From Burkholderiaceae bacterium (GTDB taxonomy: Bacteria > Pseudomonadota > Gammaproteobacteria > Burkholderiales > Burkholderiaceae_E), in assembly GCA_019428955.1 (NCBI GenBank), contig JAHYJF010000064.1:1-14457 (forward strand): a DNA stretch of 14,457 nucleotides. Reading direction: 5' to 3'. Position 1 is the stretch's first letter. Each line of letters opens with the position of its first letter. The position numbers were made by a program, and so were the translations under genes. The notes under the pieces were generated by a model that saw only the letters and a program-made list of their open reading frames with translations, searched no databases and had not been told where the DNA came from. Below, one piece after another: positions 1-7,670 of the stretch.

Positions 1-806
<806 letters not shown>

Positions 807-821
807 CACTACCAGAAGCAA

Positions 822-845
822 CCGGGGACGATTGCCCGTCCCCGG
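822..845 (+). other. Perfect 9-bp hairpin between ahcY and metF
   Basis: Bases 822-830 (CCGGGGACG) are the exact reverse complement of 837-845, with a 6-base loop ATTGCC. It lies 16 bases after the ahcY stop and 56 bases before the metF ATG. No T-run follows, so it is not a classical intrinsic terminator. It may be a transcript-processing or pause structure, or a terminator of the U-tract-free kind. The pairing is seen directly; the role is unknown. Confidence 0.5.
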
Positions 846-900
846 GCGACACCCCAGCCAGGTCGAGATCATCGAGGTTGACCGAGCGGACAACGACGCC

Positions 901-1752
901 ATGAAACCGGACATCAGCTTCGAGTTCTTCCCGCCCAACACGAGCGAGGGCGAAGCCAAGCTGCGGGTGGCGCGCCGGGAACTGGCCCGGGCTGCCCCGG
1001 AGTTCTTCAGCGTGACCTTTGGTGCCGGCGGGGCCAACCGCGACAAGACCTTCTCGACCGTTGCCGAGATCGCGGCCGAGGGGCTTACCGTGGCACCCCA
1101 CATCGCCGGCTACGGCAGCACGGCCGAATCGGTCCGCGAACTGCTGGGCCGCTACCGGGCCCTCGGAATCCGCCGCCTGGTGGTGCTGCGCGGGGACCTC
1201 CCATCGGCCTGGGGGGTGCGCCACGCCGGAGAATTCCACTTCGCCGCCGACCTGGTGGCCTTCGTGCGCCAGCAAACCGGGGACTGGTTCCACATCGAAG
1301 TCGCTGGCTACCCGGAAGTCCATCCCCAGGCGGGCTCGCCGCGCGCCGACCTCGAGGCCTTCGTCGCCAAGGTGCGCGCCGGCGCCAACTCGGCCATCAC
1401 GCAGTATTTCTTCAATGCCGACGCTTATTTCCGTTTCCGCGACGAGGTCGCCGGCATGGGGCTAGACGTGCCGATCGTTGCCGGCATCATGCCGATCACC
1501 AATTTCGTCCAGCTCGCACGGTTCTCTGACACCTGCGGCGCCGAGATCCCGCGCTGGCTGCGGCTGCGGCTGGCCGACTACGGCGATGACCATTCCTCGA
1601 TCCGCGCCCTGGGTCTCGAAGTCGTCGCCCGGATGTGCCAGCGGCTGGTGGACGGCGGCGCCCCCGGCCTGCATTTCTATACCCTCAACCGCTCGGAGCC
1701 GAGTCTCGCTTTGGTCGACTCCCTGCCCTTGCCGGGACCGGGCCCAGCCTGA
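901..1752 (+). CDS. metF: 5,10-methylenetetrahydrofolate reductase
   Basis: A flavoprotein that reduces 5,10-methylene-THF to 5-methyl-THF, the methyl donor for methionine synthase, so it sits one step from the AhcY product homocysteine. The 283-residue TIM-barrel protein has the usual bacterial length. The start SFEFFPP carries Glu8, matching the proton-donor Glu28 of E. coli MetF. VVLRGDLP carries Asp99, matching Asp120 near the flavin. GANSAITQYFFNADAYF (162-177) is the folate-binding strand. ATG 901 is chosen because family members begin a few residues before the FEFFPP block; an in-frame TTG at 832 would add 23 unrelated residues and lies in the hairpin loop. The Shine-Dalgarno signal is weak (GAGCGGA at 884-890). 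It shares strand with ahcY across a 94-base gap, probably one methyl-cycle unit. Confidence 0.96.
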   Translation: MKPDISFEFFPPNTSEGEAKLRVARRELARAAPEFFSVTFGAGGANRDKTFSTVAEIAAEGLTVAPHIAGYGSTAESVRELLGRYRALGIRRLVVLRGDLPSAWGVRHAGEFHFAADLVAFVRQQTGDWFHIEVAGYPEVHPQAGSPRADLEAFVAKVRAGANSAITQYFFNADAYFRFRDEVAGMGLDVPIVAGIMPITNFVQLARFSDTCGAEIPRWLRLRLADYGDDHSSIRALGLEVVARMCQRLVDGGAPGLHFYTLNRSEPSLALVDSLPLPGPGPA

Positions 1753-1766
1753 TTCCACGGCCCGGT
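1737..1766 (+). terminator. GC-rich inverted repeat spanning the metF stop, possible weak terminator
   Basis: Bases 1737-1744 (ACCGGGCC) pair with 1759-1766 (GGCCCGGT), an 8-bp stem with a 14-base loop containing the metF stop. No U-tract follows. A weaker stem (GCCAG/CTGGC around 1788-1801) lies just downstream. This could end the ahcY-metF transcript with factor help, but the evidence is only the inverted repeat. Confidence 0.25.
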
Positions 1767-1931
1767 GCGTGGCGCCGGAAACACAGTGCCAGTGCGCTGG
1801 CGCCCCACTTGATCCCCGGTTCGCTCCGTTGGTCGGATGCTGCCCCGCGTTGACGCCACGAGCTGTTCTTGTGTACATGGATGCGCCACCGCGCGTCGTC
1901 AAGATCACGACAGGCAACGGGATAAATCGAG
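1753..1931 (+). other. Non-coding gap before the HD-GYP gene
   Basis: No convincing gene lies in these 179 bases. A possible sigma-70-like promoter is TTGACG at 1850-1855 with TACATG at 1874-1879 (18-base spacing), but the -10 box is poor. If the HD-GYP protein really starts at GTG 2076, the leader would reach about 320 bases. I looked for a c-di-GMP riboswitch and did not find its conserved blocks. Confidence 0.4.
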
Positions 1932-3716
1932 ATGGCAGCAGCAGAACCCAGATTCAGGGCACGTTCCGCGCCTACCGACGGCGCAACGACGCCGCGCGCC
2001 CGGGCAGGGCAAGCCGCATCCGACTATCGGGCGACCGAGCATGATCTCACGATCGGCGCGCAGGGCCCGTCGGGAGTGGAAGTTCTCACTCCTACGGACA
2101 TCAACCCCGCAGACGCCAGCCGAGGCAGCAAACCGGGACGCAGCGTCAAGCGCTACCGGATCACGGTCCAGCACCTGGCACTAGGCATGTTCGTCGTTGA
2201 ACTCGATCGGCCCTGGACCGACACGCCGTTTGTGATGCAGGGCTTCCAAATCAAGGCCCCGGAGGCGGTCCAGACCCTCGCGCTCTACTGCCAGTACGTC
2301 TACGTCGACCTCGAACTGTCGCGCAACGGCATGGCGGCGACGATCCGGGCGGCCGAGGCCGCATCTCGACCAGTGATCAAGCTGCCGCTGCGCTCGCAAT
2401 CGTTGCGCGATGCCCCGGGGCTGGCGGGACTCGAGCAGGCCTTGCACGAGAACCGCGCTATTCGATCCCGGCCCCACGACTCGCGGGCCACGCTCGAGGT
2501 CAAACGCTCGACCAGCAAGCGCTTCGCTACTGTCTTCGGGATGCCGCCTGACCAGGCCCCTGGAGCGGAAGGAAAGTCCTGGCTGGGCGAGGCGGTGGAT
2601 TTCGTGGCCCGGATCATGGTCCCCACCAAGAATACCAAGCGGCACAAGTCCGCCCGCAACGCCTCGTCCGGGGATCAACTGGCGGAAATTCGCAAGTTGC
2701 TCCCGCCCTCGGTCGAACTCGAGCCCTATCCCGAGGTCGGCGATGTCAAGGAGGAGTTGCCGCGCGCCAGCCTCACCTTCCAGGAGTCAGAAGCAACCAT
2801 CAACGCGCTGATCAACGACATTCGCAACGGCCGCGAGGTCAAGGTCCAGAATGTCGGCCAGGTCGTCGAGAACATCGTCGACAGCATGATCAGCAACCCG
2901 GATGCGATGATGTGGGTGGCCAAGCTGCGCGACGAGGATCTCTATACGTACAACCATGGGGTCAAGGTCGCCCTGTACATGGTCGCCCTGGGGCGTCACC
3001 TGGGGCTGCCGCGCTCCGAGTTGTCGCACCTCGGCATGATTGGCATGCTCGCCGATGTCGGCAAGACCAAGCTGCCTCGGGCACTGCTCGACAAACCCGG
3101 AGTATTTAGCCCGGAAGAATTCGAGAAAATCAAGAACCATGTCGAGTTCGGGCTCGAGGTTCTCACGGCGAACGGTGACCTGCCCGAGGAAGTGCGTGCC
3201 GGCATCGCCCAGCACCACGAGCGGCTCGATGGCTCGGGTTATCCCCATGGCCTGGAGGGCGAACAGATCGGCATTTACGGGCGGATCGCCGGGTTGTCCG
3301 ACTGCTTTGCGGCGCTCGTCTCGACCAGGCCCTATGCCAACCCGTCGCCGCCCCAAAAGGCACTGATGAATCTCTACCAGTGGTCTGGAGTATCTTTCCA
3401 TGAACCGCTGGTCGAGCAGTTCGTCCAGGCCATCGGCATTTTCCCGGTGGGCTCGACAGTCGAGCTATCCAGCGGCGAGGTGGCCGTGGTCCTGGCCCAC
3501 AACCGGGTGCGCCGGCTTGAACCCAAGGTGCTGGTCCTGACGTCAGCAGACAAGACGGCACTCGCCAAACCATTTACGCGCAATCTTCTGGAGCACACCT
3601 ATGACCGGGAAGGCAGGACGCTGCGCATCGTGCGCGGACTTCCGACTGGTGCCTTTGGCCTGAAGACACGCGACTACTACGGCCTGGAGCTGGAACGTGA
3701 AAACAAACTCTTCTGA
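1932..3716 (+). CDS. DUF3391 plus HD-GYP domain protein with the HD histidine replaced by Ala
   Basis: HD-GYP domains hydrolyse the second messenger cyclic-di-GMP at a metal centre. The protein is 594 residues. Residues 1-71 look disordered (Ala/Arg/Pro/Gly-rich). A DUF3391-type domain begins near KRYRITVQHLALGMFVVELD (73-92). A linker follows, then the HD-GYP domain at about 335-500 and a C-terminal domain. Retained ligand-type residues are His342, Asp375, His403, His428, His429 and Asp457, together with Lys378 and HHERLDGSGYP (428-438). The HD signature reads LADVGK at 373-378, with Ala374 where His is expected; the second Asp usually seen in the DxFDAL-type motif is Ala460. Weakened catalysis or a binding role is possible. 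The start is uncertain: ATG 1932 has no clear ribosome site, and GTG 2076 would give a family-like N-terminus. The gene overlaps the next one by 20 bases, implying coupled expression. Confidence 0.88.
   Translation: MAAAEPRFRARSAPTDGATTPRARAGQAASDYRATEHDLTIGAQGPSGVEVLTPTDINPADASRGSKPGRSVKRYRITVQHLALGMFVVELDRPWTDTPFVMQGFQIKAPEAVQTLALYCQYVYVDLELSRNGMAATIRAAEAASRPVIKLPLRSQSLRDAPGLAGLEQALHENRAIRSRPHDSRATLEVKRSTSKRFATVFGMPPDQAPGAEGKSWLGEAVDFVARIMVPTKNTKRHKSARNASSGDQLAEIRKLLPPSVELEPYPEVGDVKEELPRASLTFQESEATINALINDIRNGREVKVQNVGQVVENIVDSMISNPDAMMWVAKLRDEDLYTYNHGVKVALYMVALGRHLGLPRSELSHLGMIGMLADVGKTKLPRALLDKPGVFSPEEFEKIKNHVEFGLEVLTANGDLPEEVRAGIAQHHERLDGSGYPHGLEGEQIGIYGRIAGLSDCFAALVSTRPYANPSPPQKALMNLYQWSGVSFHEPLVEQFVQAIGIFPVGSTVELSSGEVAVVLAHNRVRRLEPKVLVLTSADKTALAKPFTRNLLEHTYDREGRTLRIVRGLPTGAFGLKTRDYYGLELERENKLF
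3686..3689 (+). promoter_or_regulatory. Ribosome binding site for the EAL gene inside the HD-GYP gene
   Basis: GGAG lies 7 bases before GTG 3697, within the last codons of the upstream gene. It supports the GTG start and translational coupling of the two c-di-GMP genes. Confidence 0.6.
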
Positions 3717-5109
3717 GCTCGAATCTGCGCCGCTCGGCGCCGAAACCGTGAGCGGCGGCGAAGCCACGACCCAAGCCCGGCTCGCCCCCCAGGACCTGCT
3801 CGCGCTGGCAATGCGCCAGCACAACGCCAACGCCCCCGGGTCGACGGTACTGCTGAGCGTCGCGCTCCAGCGCTCCGATCGCATCCAGGCCCTGGCGCAG
3901 GAACCTCACACCCGGCAGGTCTTCACCGAGATCTCGCGGCGGGTCGAAGCAATGCTGCGTTCGGGCGATCGCTACTGCTTCGTGTCGCCCGACGAAATCT
4001 GGGTGCTGTTGTGCAATCTGCCCAACGAAGAGCTGGCGGAACTCGCCGGGCGCACCTTGCGCGAAAGCCTGCTGCGGCCGGTCATCGCCAGGCACGACGA
4101 TGGCGAGACCTCCCGGGTAACCTTGCGTCCCGTGGTCGGAGGCGCCTGGTCGCCCAGCGGCAAGCTGGCCGAGGCGCTGGTGCTCGTTCGTGAGGCCGGC
4201 GAAGCCTGCCGGCGCGCCCAGCGCACTGACGACAACGTCATGATCTCCCGGGTCGACTCCAGCGCGGCGACGATGCGCCGCAATATGCTGGAAGCGGAGG
4301 TTCGGGAGGCGCTGAACCGCAACGAGCTTGACGTCTATTTCCAGCCCCAGATCGACGTCATCAGTGGCCGGTGCGTCGCGGCCGAAGCACTGGTCCGCTG
4401 GATCAGGCCGGGCAAGGGCCCGGTCGCGGCGGCACTGATTGCCTCGCTCTGCGAGGAGCGCGGCATGATGGGGCAACTGACCCAGTTCGTGCTCAACACC
4501 TCGCTGCGTCACGCCAGCCTCTGGAAGAGCCAGGGCATCGACGTTTCGGTGGCCATCAACCTGTCGGCGGTGACCCTGCTCGACAACACCTTCCCGGCGA
4601 TGGTCGGACAGGCGCTCGAGACCTGGAACGTCCCCGCCCACCGGCTGATGCTCGAGCTTACCGAGAGTTCCATCGTCGAGAACGAAGCCCATGCGATCGA
4701 TTTCATGACTCAATTGCGCAAGCACGGCTGCCGGCTGTCGATCGACGATTTCGGCACTGGGTATTCCTCGTTCAGTTATCTCAAGCAGTTTCCCCTCTCG
4801 GAACTCAAGATCGACCAGTCGTTCGTGCGCGACATCCTGACCGAGCCCGCCGATCGCAAGATCGTCAAGGCGCTGGTCGATCTCGCCCACACCTTTGGTC
4901 TGCAAGCGCTGGCCGAGGGTGTCGAGAACGTGGCGGTGCTCAATGAACTGGCGGCGCTCGGCTGCGATCGCGCGCAGGGCTATCACTTCGCCAAGGCGCT
5001 CGACCCCAGGAAGTTCGCCTATTGGTTCCGCCGCCGCAGTGGCACCGACGCCACTGCTGAAGCCAGCCACGACCTCAGCGTGGAGGGCGCAGAAGCCGAG
5101 TCTCGGTGA
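3697..5109 (+). CDS. Degenerate GGDEF plus intact EAL domain protein (c-di-GMP phosphodiesterase)
   Basis: A 470-residue cytosolic protein with no visible signal or membrane segment. Residues about 35-185 resemble a GGDEF fold, but the signature position reads SPDEI (97-101), so cyclase activity is unlikely; such domains often act as GTP-binding or regulatory modules. The EAL domain (about 198-440) keeps the catalytic set known from RocR-type enzymes: Glu230 of EAL, Asn288 in INLS, Glu320 and Glu323 in LELTES, Asp350 and Asp351 in DDFGTGYSS, Lys371 in KID, Glu407 in AEGVE and Gln427 in QGYHF. It should therefore cleave c-di-GMP to linear pGpG. GTG 3697 is preceded by GGAG and overlaps the HD-GYP gene by 20 bases. 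The 3' end overlaps the convergent cyclo-ligase gene by 35 bases. The physiological target (motility, biofilm or other) cannot be told from here. Confidence 0.93.
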   Translation: MKTNSSELESAPLGAETVSGGEATTQARLAPQDLLALAMRQHNANAPGSTVLLSVALQRSDRIQALAQEPHTRQVFTEISRRVEAMLRSGDRYCFVSPDEIWVLLCNLPNEELAELAGRTLRESLLRPVIARHDDGETSRVTLRPVVGGAWSPSGKLAEALVLVREAGEACRRAQRTDDNVMISRVDSSAATMRRNMLEAEVREALNRNELDVYFQPQIDVISGRCVAAEALVRWIRPGKGPVAAALIASLCEERGMMGQLTQFVLNTSLRHASLWKSQGIDVSVAINLSAVTLLDNTFPAMVGQALETWNVPAHRLMLELTESSIVENEAHAIDFMTQLRKHGCRLSIDDFGTGYSSFSYLKQFPLSELKIDQSFVRDILTEPADRKIVKALVDLAHTFGLQALAEGVENVAVLNELAALGCDRAQGYHFAKALDPRKFAYWFRRRSGTDATAEASHDLSVEGAEAESR

Positions 5110-5677
5110 CGATCTCGGCCAGGGCGATGTCGTGTTCCCCGGCCTCGAACCGGGCAATCTCGCAACCGTCGTAGGCCACCCCGATGGCGCGGCAGGGATG
5201 CTCCGCCAGGGTGCGATCGTAGTAGCCCCCGCCATAGCCGAGCCGGAAGCAGCGCTCGTCGAAGCCCACGCAGGGAACCACCATCAGGTCCGGCATGACG
5301 CGCTCGAAGGGCTCGGGACGAGCGACGCCGAAGCGTTCGAGCACTACGGCCATCCCCGGCGCCCAGCGGCCGAATTCCAGCGCCGCATCCGCTCGGACCA
5401 CGACCGGCAGGCCAACAGTGCCGCCACTCCCCACCCATTGCGCCAGCACGCCAAGCAGGTCAGGCTCGCCCCGCAACGGCAGATAGGCCCCCAGGCACAG
5501 GCCCGCGGGGTCGGCAGGAAGCCGCGTCAGTAGTGTGGTCACGAGGGCGCGTTCGGCGGCGGCGCGCTCCTGCTCCGGCAGGCCCATCCGCCAAGCGAGG
5601 AGCGCCGCGCGGGCACCCTGGCGGCTGAAGGCGGCGACACTGACGCATGTTATTCTCGATCGCGATGTGTTTCGCAT
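5075..5677 (-). CDS. ygfA: 5-formyltetrahydrofolate cyclo-ligase
   Basis: The enzyme uses ATP to convert 5-formyl-THF into 5,10-methenyl-THF, returning a stored folate form to one-carbon metabolism. The 200-residue product shows the family blocks in order: the R..LLAWR helix near 23-30, LGAYLPLRGE (62-71), LPVVV with EFGRWAPG (90-108), PDLMVVPCVGFD (129-140), the ATP-binding RLGYGGGYYDR (145-155) and EHDIALAEIVTE (181-192). ATG 5677 is preferred; the upstream in-frame ATG at 5734 would run into slt. The first 17 residues before the domain look nonconserved, but no other in-frame start precedes the conserved helix. The ribosome site is weak. The gene converges on the EAL gene with a 35-base overlap. 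In many proteobacteria 6S RNA lies upstream of this gene; here slt starts 11 bases away, so no such arrangement exists. Confidence 0.93.
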   Translation of the reverse strand: MRNTSRSRITCVSVAAFSRQGARAALLAWRMGLPEQERAAAERALVTTLLTRLPADPAGLCLGAYLPLRGEPDLLGVLAQWVGSGGTVGLPVVVRADAALEFGRWAPGMAVVLERFGVARPEPFERVMPDLMVVPCVGFDERCFRLGYGGGYYDRTLAEHPCRAIGVAYDGCEIARFEAGEHDIALAEIVTETRLLRPPR

Positions 5678-5683
5678 ATAAGG
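5677..5683 (+). promoter_or_regulatory. TATAAG -10-like element and AAGG ribosome site before slt
   Basis: TATAAG at 5677-5682 ends six bases before ATG 5689, so a transcript from it would begin at about the start codon. AAGG at 5680-5683 lies 5 bases before the same ATG and, if transcription starts further upstream, would be its ribosome site. No good -35 box is seen. Only one of the two readings can be functional. Confidence 0.3.
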
Positions 5684-5688
5684 TCTCA

Positions 5689-7653
5689 ATGCGCGCAGGA
5701 CGCTTTGCCGCAACAATACTGATTCTAGGCGCACTGGGGTGCCTTGCCGTCGCCGCCGAGAGTGGCTGGGCCGCGACTGCGCCCAGCGCCAAGCTGACTC
5801 CTGGCTCCGAGGCTTTCGTGCAGGCGCGCAATGCCGCGGCGGCAGGGGACAAGGAACGCTTCAAGGCGGCCGTTGCCGGCGCCGTGGCGCCTCCTGGCCT
5901 TGAGCCCTATCTGGACTACTGGCGGTTGCGGCTGGCGCTGGCCGATGAAGACACTGACAGCGCGCTGATCGACCAGCAAGTGCGGGCATTCCTGAAGCCG
6001 CGACCGACGGCACTGGTGGCCGACCTCCTGCGCCGCGACTGGTTGCTGCGCTTGGGCAAGCGCGGCGAGTGGGCGACATTCGAAGCTGAGTTCCCGGCGT
6101 GGATCCTGCGCGACGACGAGCGGGTCTTCTGTCTCGCGGGCAAGGCCAGGCTGTTGCGCGGCGCGGCGGTCGGTGCCGAGGCCCTTGGTGCGCTGGATCA
6201 GATGCGTGACCTCGACGAAAACTGCGAGGCCTTGCTGGTCACGCTGCTCAATGCCGGCGCCTTTGGGCCCAAGGAGCTGCGCCAGAGGCTGCGCCTGGCG
6301 ATCGAACAGAATTCGACGGCGACCATCGGCATCGTCGCCGGCTTGCTGGGCTATGACGCTTCCGACGTCAATATCGCACTGTCCAAGCCGGAGCGCGCGT
6401 TGGCAAGGGACCCGGATTCGACGCTGACCTTGATAGCCCTGGCGCGGCTGGCGCGCAGCAAGCCGGAAAATGCCGCGCAACTGTTGGCAGCGGCCGCGGC
6501 GACGCTGAGCGAGAGCGAGCGCAACTTTGCCTGGTCCCAGGTCGCCGCCGCCGCGATGCGCCGGCTCGACCCCGGGGCGCACGAGTGGGCGCTGCGCTCG
6601 CTAAACGCCCGAGCCTCGGACGAAACCTGGCAGACGCTCACCCGCGCCGCGCTGCGCGACCAGGACTGGCCGTTGCTGCTGGCCACCACCGAGCGGATGA
6701 GCCCGGCCAGTCGCCGGGAACCTGCCTGGGTCTACTGGCGCGGACGGGCGCTCCGCGCCCAGGGCTTGCTTACCGAGTCGGAAGCGCAGTTCCACAGCAT
6801 TGCCGATGGATTTGATTTCTACAGCCAGCTCGCGGCCGAGGAACTGGGCGAACTCACCAAACTGCCGGCCCGCAGCTCGGCCGCAACGCCTTCGGAAATG
6901 GCCGCGCCCGCGGCCAATCCCGGCTTCGAGCGCGCGCTGCGCTTCTACGAGCTCGGACTGCGCTCCGACGGCAACAAGGAGTGGAACTACCAGCTGCGCG
7001 GGATGAGCGATCGCCAGTTGCTGGCCGCCGCCACCTGGGCCTGCCAGCGCTCGGTGCTGGACCGGTGCGTCAACACCGCCAGCCGCACCCGCAACGAGCA
7101 TGACTTCAGCCTGCGCTTCGTGACCCCGTTTCGCGAGCATCTCGCCAGCGCCGCCGCCGAGCACAATCTCGACCCGGCGTGGGTCTACGGGCTGATCCGC
7201 CAGGAGTCGCGTTTCATCATGGACGCCAGATCTGGCGCCGGGGCGAAGGGCCTGATGCAGATCATGCCGGCCACCGGGCGCTGGATCGCCCGCAAGCTGG
7301 GGGTTGCCAAGTTCCACCCGGAACAGCTCAACGAATTGACGGTGAACCTGCGGTTCGGGACCTTCTACCTCGCCAAGGCGCTCGAGGACCTCGACGGCTC
7401 GCCGGTGCTGGCCTCGGCCGGCTACAACGCCGGCCCTAACCGCTCGCGCAGCTGGCGTGCCGCCCTGCCGGGAAAGGTCGAAGGTGCGATCTTCGCCGAG
7501 ATCATCCCGTTCAACGAAACCCGCAACTACGTGAAGAAGGTGCTCTCGAACACCACCTACTACGCGGCCGCATTTACCGGGCAGCCGCAATCGCTGCGCA
7601 AGTGGCTGGGCAGCATCCAACCCGCCCCCGCGTCTTCCAGCGAGCTACCATGA
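5689..7653 (+). CDS. slt: Soluble lytic murein transglycosylase (Slt70 family)
   Basis: A periplasmic enzyme that cleaves the MurNAc-GlcNAc bond of peptidoglycan, forming 1,6-anhydro-muropeptides. The 654-residue product begins with a Sec signal: MRAGRF followed by the hydrophobic run ATILILGALGCLAVAA and likely cleavage after Ala near residue 23 or 29. The Cys in GALGC lacks a canonical lipobox. A long Ala/Leu-rich helical superhelix fills the middle. The C-terminal lysozyme-like domain holds the catalytic Glu506 in IRQESRF, then AGAKGLMQIMPATG and AGYNAG. Length fits E. coli Slt70 (about 645 residues as precursor). ATG 5689 is chosen over ATG 5647 because it has AAGG 5 bases upstream and gives a standard signal peptide. 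It diverges from the cyclo-ligase gene and is followed at once by an NDUFA9-like gene, with which it is probably co-transcribed. Confidence 0.95.
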   Translation: MRAGRFAATILILGALGCLAVAAESGWAATAPSAKLTPGSEAFVQARNAAAAGDKERFKAAVAGAVAPPGLEPYLDYWRLRLALADEDTDSALIDQQVRAFLKPRPTALVADLLRRDWLLRLGKRGEWATFEAEFPAWILRDDERVFCLAGKARLLRGAAVGAEALGALDQMRDLDENCEALLVTLLNAGAFGPKELRQRLRLAIEQNSTATIGIVAGLLGYDASDVNIALSKPERALARDPDSTLTLIALARLARSKPENAAQLLAAAAATLSESERNFAWSQVAAAAMRRLDPGAHEWALRSLNARASDETWQTLTRAALRDQDWPLLLATTERMSPASRREPAWVYWRGRALRAQGLLTESEAQFHSIADGFDFYSQLAAEELGELTKLPARSSAATPSEMAAPAANPGFERALRFYELGLRSDGNKEWNYQLRGMSDRQLLAAATWACQRSVLDRCVNTASRTRNEHDFSLRFVTPFREHLASAAAEHNLDPAWVYGLIRQESRFIMDARSGAGAKGLMQIMPATGRWIARKLGVAKFHPEQLNELTVNLRFGTFYLAKALEDLDGSPVLASAGYNAGPNRSRSWRAALPGKVEGAIFAEIIPFNETRNYVKKVLSNTTYYAAAFTGQPQSLRKWLGSIQPAPASSSELP

Positions 7654-7660
7654 CACAGAT

Positions 7661-7665
7661 GGGGG
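7661..7665 (+). promoter_or_regulatory. G-rich ribosome site favouring start 7671
   Basis: GGGGG lies 5 bases before ATG 7671. The alternative ATG 7650 overlaps the slt stop as ATGA but has only a weak GCGAG ahead of it. Both are compatible with translational coupling to slt. Confidence 0.4.
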
Positions 7666-7670
7666 TCGGC

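Noticed and set aside
1753..2075. Possible c-di-GMP (GEMM) riboswitch before the HD-GYP gene, prompted by GGGCAGGGCAAGCC near 2001-2014
   Set aside because: Only one short stretch resembles the motif; the second conserved block (GACGCAAAGC-like) and the receptor helix are not found.
3574..5235. 553-codon open frame on the minus strand opposite the EAL gene
   Set aside because: It is a high-GC shadow: it covers the well-conserved EAL domain on the other strand, has no recognisable domain, and runs into the 3' end of the cyclo-ligase gene.
5678..5688. 6S RNA expected upstream of the 5-formyl-THF cyclo-ligase gene
   Set aside because: Only 11 bases separate the divergent start codons, so no RNA gene can fit.
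5704..5742. Lipoprotein signal in Slt (Cys in GALGC)
   Set aside because: The residues before Cys (Ala-Leu-Gly) do not match the usual lipobox with Leu at -3, and Slt70 proteins are normally soluble; a Sec type I signal is the simpler reading.
7224..7237. 14-bp perfect palindrome CGCCAGATCTGGCG inside slt
   Set aside because: It lies within codons of the catalytic domain, is not repeated elsewhere that I can see, and is likely chance in GC-rich coding DNA.
6601..7620. 339-codon minus-strand open frame opposite slt
   Set aside because: Shadow of the Slt catalytic and helical domains; no family features.
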